Source of the DNA: Bog-756 sp049517675
GTDB taxonomy: Bacteria > Actinomycetota > Acidimicrobiia > Acidimicrobiales > RAAP-2
Length of the DNA: 64,000 nucleotides
Direction of reading: 5' to 3'
Assembly: GCA_049517675.1 (NCBI GenBank)
Contig: JBEKRV010000005.1
Location: forward strand, 1-64,000
Numbering within the stretch: position 1 is the stretch's first letter; the number at the start of each line of letters is the position of its first letter. Below the pieces are notes generated by a model. That model saw nothing but the letters and a program-made list of their open reading frames with translations, made no database searches and was not told where the DNA came from. Shown piece after piece: positions 24,613-32,158 of this stretch. The position numbers were made by a program, and so were the translations under genes.

Positions 24613-25347
24613 TCACATGGCGCCAGCGGTGCCGGCTGCTGAAGCAGGGGCCGGAGTGACGCCGACAAGAGAGGTAGAGACGACGATGTTGGACAGGTAG
24701 TGCCCCGTCTGACTGTCGAAGACCCCTCCGCACGTGACCAGTTGCAGGGCACTGATGCCGTGCGATCCGTAGACCTGCTGATCGGGAAAGGCCTGCTTCG
24801 AGTACATCGCGACCGAGGTCACCTCGAACACCGAGGTGATGCCATCGGCCAGACCCACCTCGACCCGGTCGCCGGCCACCAGCGTCCGAAGCCGGAAGAA
24901 CACGGCGGGACCCTGATAGGAGTCGACGTGCCCCAAGATGACGGCCGAGCCCAGTTGACCCGGAGTGGGGCCGAGCCGGTACCACCCCGGCTGCTGGATG
25001 TCGGCGGGTACCTGCACGGTCCCGTCCGCATTGAGGCCGAGCGTGGACAGCGACACGGACAGGCCGATGGCCGGAATGCTCAACTCGACGGGGATCGAAC
25101 GCGCCGTCGTCAATGGAGCCACCGTTGCCGGTGCGGTGGTGGTCGCTCCGATCGAGGTCGGCGGTTCGACACGAGTTGCCACCGGTCCGGCCAGTGGGTG
25201 CTGGTGACCACGGATTCCGGCGACCAGACAGGCGCCGCCGACGAGCAGCAGGACGGCGGTCAGGATCCACCACCTGCTCGACGGTTGCCACCCACCTCGG
25301 GTCGTCCCGGTGGGCCCCTCATCCCCCATCGGTGTCATCGTTGCCAT
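24613..25347 (-). CDS. Class-F-type sortase
   Basis: A 244-residue transpeptidase with one N-terminal membrane helix (WWILTAVLLLVGGACLVAG), a Thr/Pro linker and a sortase beta-barrel. The catalytic His is in ILGHVDS (His140) and the Cys in LVTCGG (Cys206), a layout typical of actinobacterial class F sortases. Sortases cut a C-terminal sorting signal and attach the protein to the cell wall. The catalytic Arg normally found after the Cys is not visible: no Arg occurs between Cys206 and the C terminus. The gene overlaps the 3' end of the PQTG surface-protein gene by about 29 bp, so the two are translationally linked and this is the obvious sortase-substrate pair. In-frame ATGs at 25338 and 25329 are alternatives. 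Confidence 0.82.
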   Translation of the reverse strand: MATMTPMGDEGPTGTTRGGWQPSSRWWILTAVLLLVGGACLVAGIRGHQHPLAGPVATRVEPPTSIGATTTAPATVAPLTTARSIPVELSIPAIGLSVSLSTLGLNADGTVQVPADIQQPGWYRLGPTPGQLGSAVILGHVDSYQGPAVFFRLRTLVAGDRVEVGLADGITSVFEVTSVAMYSKQAFPDQQVYGSHGISALQLVTCGGVFDSQTGHYLSNIVVSTSLVGVTPAPASAAGTAGAM

Positions 25348-26383
25348 CGGTGCCACGAACAGGTTGGACTCCACGGCGGCGTACGGCGAGGACAAGGGAG
25401 AGTCCAGCTCCCACCAGCATCAATGCGCCAAGGGCGATGAGGCCACCCTCGGTGGAATGCGATGCACCACCCAGCCCGGTCTGGGGAGATCCGACAGGGA
25501 TGACGCCGGTACCGCCCGCTCCGGTCGACGTCCCGGTCCCAGTCGACGTACCGGTACCGGTCGACGCGCCGGTGGTGCCTGCCGCGGCAGTTCCGGTCGC
25601 AGCCCCACCAGCGCTCCCCGATGGCGTCGACGTCGTGGTGGTGGTGGTGGTGGTGGTGGTCGGCGACGACGAACTGAAGTTGTTGGTGATCGTCGTCGCG
25701 CACGTCACTGTGCTTCCACCGCCATTGGCTGACCCATCGCATTGGGTGATGGTCACCGGGAGTGCGGTCACACTGCCGGTGACGGAGCACTTGACCCGTG
25801 ATTCGCCACCGCCACCATTGCCCGACCCGTTGCATTGGGTCACCGTGGCACTGGTCGTGCTGGCGACGGGGACGCACACCACGGTCGGCTGGGTGCCGCC
25901 GCCGGTTCCGGATCCGACGCATTCGTCGACAGTCGCCCCGGACGTCGGACTGCCGCTCGCTACATCGTTGACCAAGGTGACGTTGCAGGTCACATTGCTC
26001 CCACCGCCATCAACGATGCTGTTGCACTGGTTGACCGAGGTCACCAGAGTGTCGGAGTCGGTGACCGTGGTCGTGCAGCCCGCAGGAGGGAGCACGCCGG
26101 CGGCCGCCAAGCACGCGGTGGTACTGACCGTCGAGCTGGTGGCTCCCGCCGGCGTCACCGTATTGGTGATCGTGACATTGCAGGAGACCTGTTCGCCGGC
26201 ACCGGTGGGATAGGCGGGCGGATTGCACTGGGCGGCCGCCGGAGCGGTGGCAGCCGCCAATGCCGACGGTGCGGAGGCGACGCCCAGCAACGTCGTCGCG
26301 GCCAGGAGTGTCCCGAGCGCCACGACGGCAACCAGCGAGCGACGAACGAATCCCCTCGCGGCCAGAAGCCTCACCGGCCTCAT
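25319..26383 (-). CDS. Cell-wall-anchored Cys-rich repeat protein with PQTG sorting signal
   Basis: The 354-residue protein has a signal peptide (RRSLVAVVALGTLLAATTLLG) and an extracellular region of about five ~35-residue repeats of the form Q-C-N-x(4-8)-GGG-x-x-V-x-C-x-V-T, where paired Cys probably form disulfides. A Ser/Thr/Gly-rich stalk with an uninterrupted Thr run follows. The C terminus is a textbook sorting signal: PQTG, a hydrophobic helix (GGLIALGALMLVGAGLSLVLA) and RRR. PQTG is a recognised variant of LPXTG. The adjacent sortase is the likely processing enzyme. ATG 26383 begins the signal peptide; the open frame extends further upstream without a good start. Confidence 0.83.
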   Translation of the reverse strand: MRPVRLLAARGFVRRSLVAVVALGTLLAATTLLGVASAPSALAAATAPAAAQCNPPAYPTGAGEQVSCNVTITNTVTPAGATSSTVSTTACLAAAGVLPPAGCTTTVTDSDTLVTSVNQCNSIVDGGGSNVTCNVTLVNDVASGSPTSGATVDECVGSGTGGGTQPTVVCVPVASTTSATVTQCNGSGNGGGGESRVKCSVTGSVTALPVTITQCDGSANGGGSTVTCATTITNNFSSSSPTTTTTTTTTTSTPSGSAGGAATGTAAAGTTGASTGTGTSTGTGTSTGAGGTGVIPVGSPQTGLGGASHSTEGGLIALGALMLVGAGLSLVLAVRRRGVQPVRGTDGNDDTDGG

Positions 26384-26658
26384 GAGGTCGGCCCCGTCCC
26401 CGACGGTTCCATCGTCATCGACGGGAACCGGCACGCGGCAGTTCCCACACCGTGGACCCTCGAACGGCGAACGACTGGCGGTCGGTCGGACCGGCAGCTC
26501 CACCTTCGGCCGGCAAGAAAGCCGCCGGCGAATCGGGAGCAACGTGGTGACGCACTACAGGCTGATGACATGATCGTGTCCTCTGGGAAGTCCGGAATAG
26601 ATAACCGTCTGCGACGGACGTCCTGACTTCTCTGGCAGACTACTCTAGTTTCCTAACA
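26384..26658. other. Divergent intergenic region grading into an AT-rich island
   Basis: GC-rich up to ~26560, then progressively AT-rich to the regulator start at 26701. The open frame upstream of the PQTG gene (to 26542) encodes a CGNC-containing stretch but has no convincing start. The promoter of the surface-protein gene is expected in 26560-26640 but was not resolved. Confidence 0.4.
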
Positions 26659-26700
26659 CTAGCAATGAATTTCTAGCAATTTCTGCTATATTGCATGCTC
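26659..26700 (+). promoter_or_regulatory. Extended -10 promoter with a direct-repeat operator candidate, probably giving a leaderless mRNA
   Basis: CTAGCAAT occurs at 26659-26666 and again at 26673-26680, 14 bp apart. TGCTATATT (26684/5-26692) matches an extended -10 (TGn plus TATATT). Transcription would begin about 7-9 nt downstream, at or next to ATG 26701, and no Shine-Dalgarno is present. The repeats are well placed for autoregulation by the encoded winged-helix protein. Confidence 0.5.
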
Positions 26701-27012
26701 ATGTCCGACTGGAGCTTCCTCACCAATCACGGCAAGGCGCTTCTGTGCATCGCCCACGACCCGGAGATCCGACTCCGTGACATCTCGGCCACCCTCGGCA
26801 TCACCGAGCGGAGTGCCTACGGCATCGTCGACGACCTGACGAGGGCCGGTTACGTCGTCAAGGAGAAGGAAGGCCGGCGGAATCGCTACCAGATCCAGTC
26901 TCATCTCCCGATCCCGGAGGTCCCCGGGAGGACACAGGCGATCGGCGAGGTGTTGGATCTCTTGACAGACGGCAAGAAGCGACGAATGCCGGGTGCCAAG
27001 CCAAAGCGCTGA
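26701..27012 (+). CDS. Small winged-helix transcriptional regulator
   Basis: A ~103-residue protein with an N-terminal winged helix-turn-helix: a recognition-helix region TLGITERSAYGIVDDL, then the wing GYVVKEKEGRRNRYQI. It resembles MarR- or ArsR-like single-domain regulators and lacks any sensor domain beyond a basic C-terminal tail (KKRRMPGAKPKR). ATG 26695 is an alternative start two codons upstream. It sits in one of the few AT-rich islands of the window, between the cell-wall protein and the c-di-GMP enzyme, either of which could be a target. Confidence 0.78.
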   Translation: MSDWSFLTNHGKALLCIAHDPEIRLRDISATLGITERSAYGIVDDLTRAGYVVKEKEGRRNRYQIQSHLPIPEVPGRTQAIGEVLDLLTDGKKRRMPGAKPKR

Positions 27013-27116
27013 CGAGCGCCATCCGTCCGGTTGCCACCGGCCGACAATCGTCGTGGTGGCACGTGTGCGCAGTGTGACCACGGAGGTGCACCCCAGGTGC
27101 CTCGACGGCGATCCGG

Positions 27117-29513
27117 CTAGGAGCGCACCGCCGACGTAACCGGGATGGACGGCAACGGAGCGGCGTCGCCGGCGTGCAGCAGCTGGTCGACCGACTCGAC
27201 ATCGAGCGGTCGGGCGAACAGGTAGCCCTGTCCTGTGTCGACCTGCTCGGCGAACAGCCTCGCCCTCTGATCCTCGGTCTCGATACCTTCGGCGGTGGTC
27301 TCCAGCCCGAGCACCTTGCCCAGCTGCACCAGGGTGTGGACGATCGCGGCAGACTCAGGCGTGTCCCCGATTCCGGAGACGAACGACTGGTCGATCTTCA
27401 AGAGGTCGATGGGGAACTGCCTGAGGTAGGCCAGGGACGAATAGCCGGTACCGAAGTCGTCGATCGCGATTCGCACACCGACCAACTTGAGCAGCTCGAG
27501 GACTTCGACGGTTGCCTCCACGTCGTGCATCAGCGTCGTCTCGGTCAGTTCCAGGATCAACAGGTCCGGCTCGAACCCGCTGTCGGTCAAGGCGTCGTGG
27601 AGGTCGTCGATGATTCGGTCACCTTCGAATTGGCGGGCCGAGACGTTCACCGACACCGTCAGGCGATGGCCCTGCTGGAGCCAACGCGCACCTTGACGGC
27701 ACGCTGTTCGAAGCACCCAGAGCCCGACAGGGACGATCAGTCCGCTGGATTCCAGCGCGGGGACGAACTCGTCCGGTCCCACCACACCTCGGTCCGGGTG
27801 GTGCCAGCGCAACAGAGCCTCGGCACCCGTGAACACCCCGGTGGCCAGATCGACTGTGGGTTGGTAGAGGAGGAAGAACTCGTCCTGCTCGAGGGCACGC
27901 CGCAGGTCGACCTCGAGGCTCCGGTGGAAGTTGGCGGCGTCCTGCATGGCGGAGGAGAAGATCACCACGCAGTGCTTCCCGGTGGACTTCGCCCGGTAGA
28001 GGGCGATGTCGGCTTCCTGCAGGAGCTCCTCGGGGCCGGCTTGACTGCCGTCGACGATGGCGATTCCGATGCTTGCCGTCACGAGGACCTGGGTGTCGAA
28101 GCCGGGTATCTGGAACGGGGTCGCCAGGATGTCGCCGATTCGAGCTGCCACCACTTCGGGTCCCGCAGCCAGGGAACTCCCGTCGACCAGTACCACGAAC
28201 TCGTCGCCACCCAGTCGCCCGATGGTGTCGCCTCCCCTCAGGGCCCGGCTGAGTCTGTCCGCCACCTTGATCAGCAGCTGGTCCCCCGCCTGGTGCCCCA
28301 AGGTGTCGTTGACGTCCTTGAAGTCGTCCAGGTCGAGGAACAGTGCCGCTATCGGTTCCCGATGGCGATTGAACCGAGCCATCATCTGATCGAGCCGATC
28401 GAGGATCAGCGCCCGGTTGGGAAGTCCGGTGAGGGAATCGTGGAATGCCTGGTGATGGAGCTGGTCGGTCCTCTTGCGGACCATGATCACGGCCCGGAAG
28501 CGGCTCGTCCCCAGCACGTAGACCAGCAGGCCCAGCATCAGCGCGACCAGGAGACCTCCGAACAGCAGCAGCAGGGAGTTTCCGTCGGTCAGGAGCGAAT
28601 CCTCGTTGACGGGACCCGACACACGGACCAGCCATCCATTGTGGAGGTCGATCGTCGTGGATTCCGCTCGACCAGGAGCGGCCCCGGAGCGGAAGGTGAC
28701 GTTGGACGCCCCGCCGTCATAGCGGAAGGCCACGGACGAGTGGGGGTGACCCTGCAATGCAGCGGTCAGCAGGACCGAGGGAAGCAACCGCACCCCGGTC
28801 CAGCCGATGAAGCTCGATTCGCGTTGACCGACCGTCGTCGGTGTCGTGTTCCCGGCGTAGATCGGTGAGCCGACGACCAGCTGCTCGACGTCCCCGACCT
28901 TGAAAGGAAGGTACGCCCCTTGACCGGAGATGCGTGAGGCGAGGAACTTCGGTCCGAGGGAGGTTGCACAGAAGTCGGTGCCGGCCGGAGTCGTCGACAC
29001 GCCCCCCCTGGCCTGTTGCGCGGTCATCAAGCAGTAGTACGGACGGGACCCGCCCGGGATGACCTGGAACGTTCCGTTCGCAGCCATCGGACCTGCGGGA
29101 TCTGCCACCGCACGTGCCGAGAACGAGGCCAGCTGGTCGGGGGAGACCAGCGCGATCTCGGCGACGCCCTCAAGCTCGGGGTAGCGGGCGAATGTGCCGA
29201 CGGAGTCCATCCATTCGGTGAAGCTCGCTTGTGACGCCCCGGGATCTCGGACGGCGAATGCACCGGCAATTACCACGAGCTCCTGCTCGTGTTGGATGGC
29301 GAGACCGAGGGACGAGGCGATCTGCATCGACGACGCCACGAACTCCTGACGCGAGGTCTTGGCATCGGACCGGGCGGTCGCCTGTGCGCCCAGTACCGAA
29401 CCGGTAGCGCAGAGCATTACCAGGGCCACCGTCAGGCCGATGAACACCCGCTGTGCGATCGTCGATTCGAGCCATGCGCTGCGTGATCCGGCACCCGCCG
29501 TGCCCGGCCTCAT
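27117..29513 (-). CDS. Membrane CHASE-GGDEF-EAL cyclic-di-GMP enzyme
   Basis: The 798-residue protein has an N-terminal transmembrane helix, a ~230-residue extracellular CHASE-type sensor (the ATARSDAKTSRQEF start and SFIGWTG are typical), and a second helix near residue 330. A GGDEF domain (~360-520) and an EAL domain (~530-785) follow. The GGDEF site is intact (GRLGGDEFV) and the inhibitory I-site RGGD lies five residues upstream. The EAL side has EALLRW, ELTETT, DDFGTGYSS and KIDQSFV, all the key metal-binding signatures. Both activities are therefore plausible. It may connect an extracellular signal to exopolysaccharide or cell-surface output, consistent with this window's content but not shown directly. 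Confidence 0.92.
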   Translation of the reverse strand: MRPGTAGAGSRSAWLESTIAQRVFIGLTVALVMLCATGSVLGAQATARSDAKTSRQEFVASSMQIASSLGLAIQHEQELVVIAGAFAVRDPGASQASFTEWMDSVGTFARYPELEGVAEIALVSPDQLASFSARAVADPAGPMAANGTFQVIPGGSRPYYCLMTAQQARGGVSTTPAGTDFCATSLGPKFLASRISGQGAYLPFKVGDVEQLVVGSPIYAGNTTPTTVGQRESSFIGWTGVRLLPSVLLTAALQGHPHSSVAFRYDGGASNVTFRSGAAPGRAESTTIDLHNGWLVRVSGPVNEDSLLTDGNSLLLLFGGLLVALMLGLLVYVLGTSRFRAVIMVRKRTDQLHHQAFHDSLTGLPNRALILDRLDQMMARFNRHREPIAALFLDLDDFKDVNDTLGHQAGDQLLIKVADRLSRALRGGDTIGRLGGDEFVVLVDGSSLAAGPEVVAARIGDILATPFQIPGFDTQVLVTASIGIAIVDGSQAGPEELLQEADIALYRAKSTGKHCVVIFSSAMQDAANFHRSLEVDLRRALEQDEFFLLYQPTVDLATGVFTGAEALLRWHHPDRGVVGPDEFVPALESSGLIVPVGLWVLRTACRQGARWLQQGHRLTVSVNVSARQFEGDRIIDDLHDALTDSGFEPDLLILELTETTLMHDVEATVEVLELLKLVGVRIAIDDFGTGYSSLAYLRQFPIDLLKIDQSFVSGIGDTPESAAIVHTLVQLGKVLGLETTAEGIETEDQRARLFAEQVDTGQGYLFARPLDVESVDQLLHAGDAAPLPSIPVTSAVRS

Positions 29514-30109
29514 TCGGGAGGCCAGAATTCGGGTGTCACGGGACGTATTCGGGGATCAGGCCGATCCCGACGACGGGCGGAAACACCTGGCGACAACGAC
29601 GACGATGTGTGCAACATTGGTTAGCCTCCGATCGCCGGGCGGGAGCAACCATGACGGACCCTCGTACAGCGCTATGCAAGCCGTACATTACACCCGCAGT
29701 CCAATACTGGCAATCCTTTTCTGCTGATTATCGCTCCCAATGTTCCCGGGTCGTCGCGCCATGCTGTTCGTCACCTGTCGATCACAGTCCTCCTCTCCGG
29801 CCAAGGTCGAGCCGCACGAGGCTCACCGCACCTGAACAGTGCGTCGGATCGGAGTGCAGCCACTGTGTCCGTTCGACGGATCGACCGGCTCCGTCCCTGA
29901 AGGCACGCGTTCAACGCGATTCTGTGACCGTCGCCGATCGAACCATCGGGGCACGACTACTGTGCTCGCTCCGTGAACGGTCCCGGCACGGATCGGGACG
30001 TCATGTTCCGTGCGGATGCTCGAGTGATCGGGCAGGGGCGAGGTTCGAGAACGATCGGAACGACGATCGCCACACCCGCAAGGCAGGTCGTCGTCATCCC
30101 CGCACCAGT
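29514..30109. other. Long intergenic region without a recognisable gene
   Basis: About 600 bp separate the c-di-GMP enzyme from the tRNA-like gene. Part of it (29600-29760) is clearly AT-richer than the surroundings (gtacattacacc, cttttctgctgattatcg), suggesting promoter or horizontally acquired DNA. Open frames here lack plausible starts and composition. No hairpin with a T-tract was noticed. Confidence 0.5.
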
Positions 30110-30146
30110 GGGGACGGAGCCAGTGGGGACGGAGGTGGGGACGGAG
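30110..30146. repeat. Three copies of a 10-mer matching the tRNA 3' end
   Basis: GGGGACGGAG occurs at 30110, 30125 and 30137. The third copy is the 3' acceptor strand and part of the T-stem of the tRNA-like gene (minus strand). The first two are partial duplications just downstream of it. Confidence 0.8.
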
Positions 30147-30209
30147 GGAGTCGAACCCTCACTCGGGGCGGTTTAAGCGCCCTGCCTCTGCCGATTGGGC
30201 TACGTCCCC
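30136..30209 (-). tRNA. tRNA-like gene with UAA anticodon and short variable loop
   Basis: A perfect cloverleaf can be folded on the minus strand. The acceptor is GGGGACG/CGTCCCC. The D-arm has stem GCC/GGC and an 11-nt loop containing GG. The anticodon arm is GGGCG/CGCCC with loop CTTAAAC (anticodon TAA). The variable loop is 5 nt (CGAGT). The T-arm is GAGGG/CCCTC with loop TTCGACT, and the discriminator base is A. CCA is not encoded (ACCT follows). The anticodon would read UUA (Leu), and the 3-bp D-stem with 11-nt loop resembles leucine tRNAs, but bacterial tRNA-Leu normally has a long variable arm. It may be an unusual tRNA-Leu, a tRNA of other identity, or a tRNA-derived element. Confidence 0.8.
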
Positions 30210-30321
30210 CTGGGTCCTCCGACCTTAGGTCCTCATCATCGCCCTGGGCGATGCCCCACCACCACCCGCAACCCACCACCACCTCCAACCCAGCACTCCA
30301 GGCCTCGCCCGTCGACCGTCC

Positions 30322-31929
30322 TCAGTCCTCCCGGTGGCCGTGACGGGGTCCGACCACTGCGCCGACCGCCTCGAGTTCGACGGCGCGGGGTCCGTCCACC
30401 CGGTGGACCAGGCCACCGGCGCCGGGCCACGGGCCGAGGACCGTGGTCGGGCGACGGACAGGCTCCCACTGCGGCCAGTCCACCGTCCCGACCCCGGACA
30501 ACTCGTAGGTCGGGACCCCTGTCCGGGCGAACGAGGTCCAGGACTGGCGGATCGACGCCGAAAGCGAGAACGCATCGTCCCCGCCACCCGAGAAACTCTG
30601 GACCATCGGGTTCCTGAGCGTCCCGAACACGAAGGGGATCTCGAGGGCGTGGCACGACCCGAGCACGCCGTCGAACGCCGGGGACTCCCAGGTGAACAGG
30701 TAGCAGAAGGTACCGACCCCCGGTGCGGCCGAGCGGGCATGGGCGTCGGCTAAGCGCACGGTACCCGCTCGGAAGACGTACTCGGTGGCGATGGCCGACC
30801 ACAGGTGGCGTGGTCCGGTCGCCTCCCCCCGTTCGGCCCGGGCCCCCTGCACCGCGGCGATGATCCCGTCGGCCGTCCCGGGGTCCGGGGTGACCCGCCG
30901 CATCCAGTGCCGGAGCCCGTCCATGTCCAACGACATGAGCTTCGGATTGCCGAGGGCGAAGAAGGCCGACTCGTCCCGGGTGCTGCCGATCATCAGGGGG
31001 ATGCCGCGAGCCGCGCCGGAGGCCACGGCATCGATCGGAGCATCCACCAGCAGCCCTCCGTCGACCACCGGGGTCATGAGCAGGCCGGCATCGCTCCCTC
31101 CGTTGGTGTCGACGAACTCGCCGGCCGCCGAAACCAGCCGGTCGGCCGGGACGGCACCCAACGCCTCGCGGGTGCAGGCCACCCCGATATGTGCGGCCAG
31201 CCGCTCGGCCCGCTCGAAGGCGCAATCGCCCGCCGACGTGTAGGGCGGACCGCTCTCGACGATGGCCCGATGGAACAGTCCCGCTGCCGCTGGGACGGCG
31301 AGCAGCGTCGACACGCTCATCCCGCCCGCCGACTCGCCGAACAGGGTCACGTTCCCCGGGTCGCCGCCGAACGCCGCGATGTGGTCGCGCACCCAGGCGA
31401 GGGCCGCGATCTGGTCGGCCAGGCCCCAGTTGCCCACGCCCGTCCACTCGTCGCCGTCCAGCCAGGACTGTCCGGGCTCGTCGAACGCCGGATGGGCGAG
31501 GAATCCCAGCAGCCCGAGGCGGTAGTTGATGGTGACCACCACCACGTCGTGCTCCCGGGCGAAAAGTCCCCCGCGGTACAGCCCGCCGGAGCCCGATCCG
31601 GTCATGAACGAGCCGCCGTGGACCCAAACCATGACCGGGCGACGGCCGTCGTCGATCCCGGGGGTCCACACATTGAGGTTCAGGCAGTCCTCGGAGTACT
31701 CCTCCGGAGTACCACCGAGCGCCTGCTCGACCATGCCCTGGGACTGTGGGGCCACCGGCCCGAACCGGTCGGACTCCCGGATCCCGGCCCACGACTCGGG
31801 AGGGCCGGGTGGGCGCCAGCGCTGGTCCCCGGCGGGAGACGCCGCGTACGGCAACCCCGAGAAGGACCAGACGCCACCACGCTCGATCCCCCGTACCCGG
31901 CCTCCCCGGATCTCGACGATTCCGTCCAT
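30322..31929 (-). CDS. Type-B carboxylesterase
   Basis: The 535-residue alpha/beta hydrolase has an FSGLPYA start, SEDCLNLNVWTP, the oxyanion-hole segment WVHGGSF, the nucleophile elbow FGESAGG, the acidic triad residue in STRDES and the His in SCHALEIPFVFG. These make a complete Ser-Glu-His set. No signal peptide is present, so it is probably cytoplasmic and hydrolyses small esters; substrate unknown. It is divergent from the NlpC/P60 gene. Confidence 0.92.
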   Translation of the reverse strand: MDGIVEIRGGRVRGIERGGVWSFSGLPYAASPAGDQRWRPPGPPESWAGIRESDRFGPVAPQSQGMVEQALGGTPEEYSEDCLNLNVWTPGIDDGRRPVMVWVHGGSFMTGSGSGGLYRGGLFAREHDVVVVTINYRLGLLGFLAHPAFDEPGQSWLDGDEWTGVGNWGLADQIAALAWVRDHIAAFGGDPGNVTLFGESAGGMSVSTLLAVPAAAGLFHRAIVESGPPYTSAGDCAFERAERLAAHIGVACTREALGAVPADRLVSAAGEFVDTNGGSDAGLLMTPVVDGGLLVDAPIDAVASGAARGIPLMIGSTRDESAFFALGNPKLMSLDMDGLRHWMRRVTPDPGTADGIIAAVQGARAERGEATGPRHLWSAIATEYVFRAGTVRLADAHARSAAPGVGTFCYLFTWESPAFDGVLGSCHALEIPFVFGTLRNPMVQSFSGGGDDAFSLSASIRQSWTSFARTGVPTYELSGVGTVDWPQWEPVRRPTTVLGPWPGAGGLVHRVDGPRAVELEAVGAVVGPRHGHRED

Positions 31930-32158
31930 CGATGCGGCCTCCAGTTCGGCGGGAACTCTGCCGATGACAAGAGCAACTTACCCATCGGTAGGTCCCGCCC
32001 GGGTCCGGCGGGTGGGCAGCGCACAACGGAACCGGTATGACACCTCGTCGACACACTGCGTCCATCCTCTGGTCACCCAGAGGCGAAATCCCTGCTGAAC
32101 TGGCATTCTTCGGCTTCCCGCCATTGTCTCGCGCCGCGGCCGGCGGTACCGTGCCGGG

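Noticed and set aside
25620..25665. Thr-codon run (gtg)n as a mobile-element or regulatory repeat
   Set aside because: It simply encodes the poly-Thr stalk of the PQTG surface protein on the minus strand.
30221..30231. Short palindrome GACCTTAGGTC near the tRNA 5' side as an operator
   Set aside because: Five-base arms occur by chance often, and there is no further support.
29453..30343. A 296-codon + strand open frame across the gap and the tRNA-like gene
   Set aside because: Its composition is Arg/Ser-rich with no domain and it runs through the cloverleaf, so it is unlikely to be translated.
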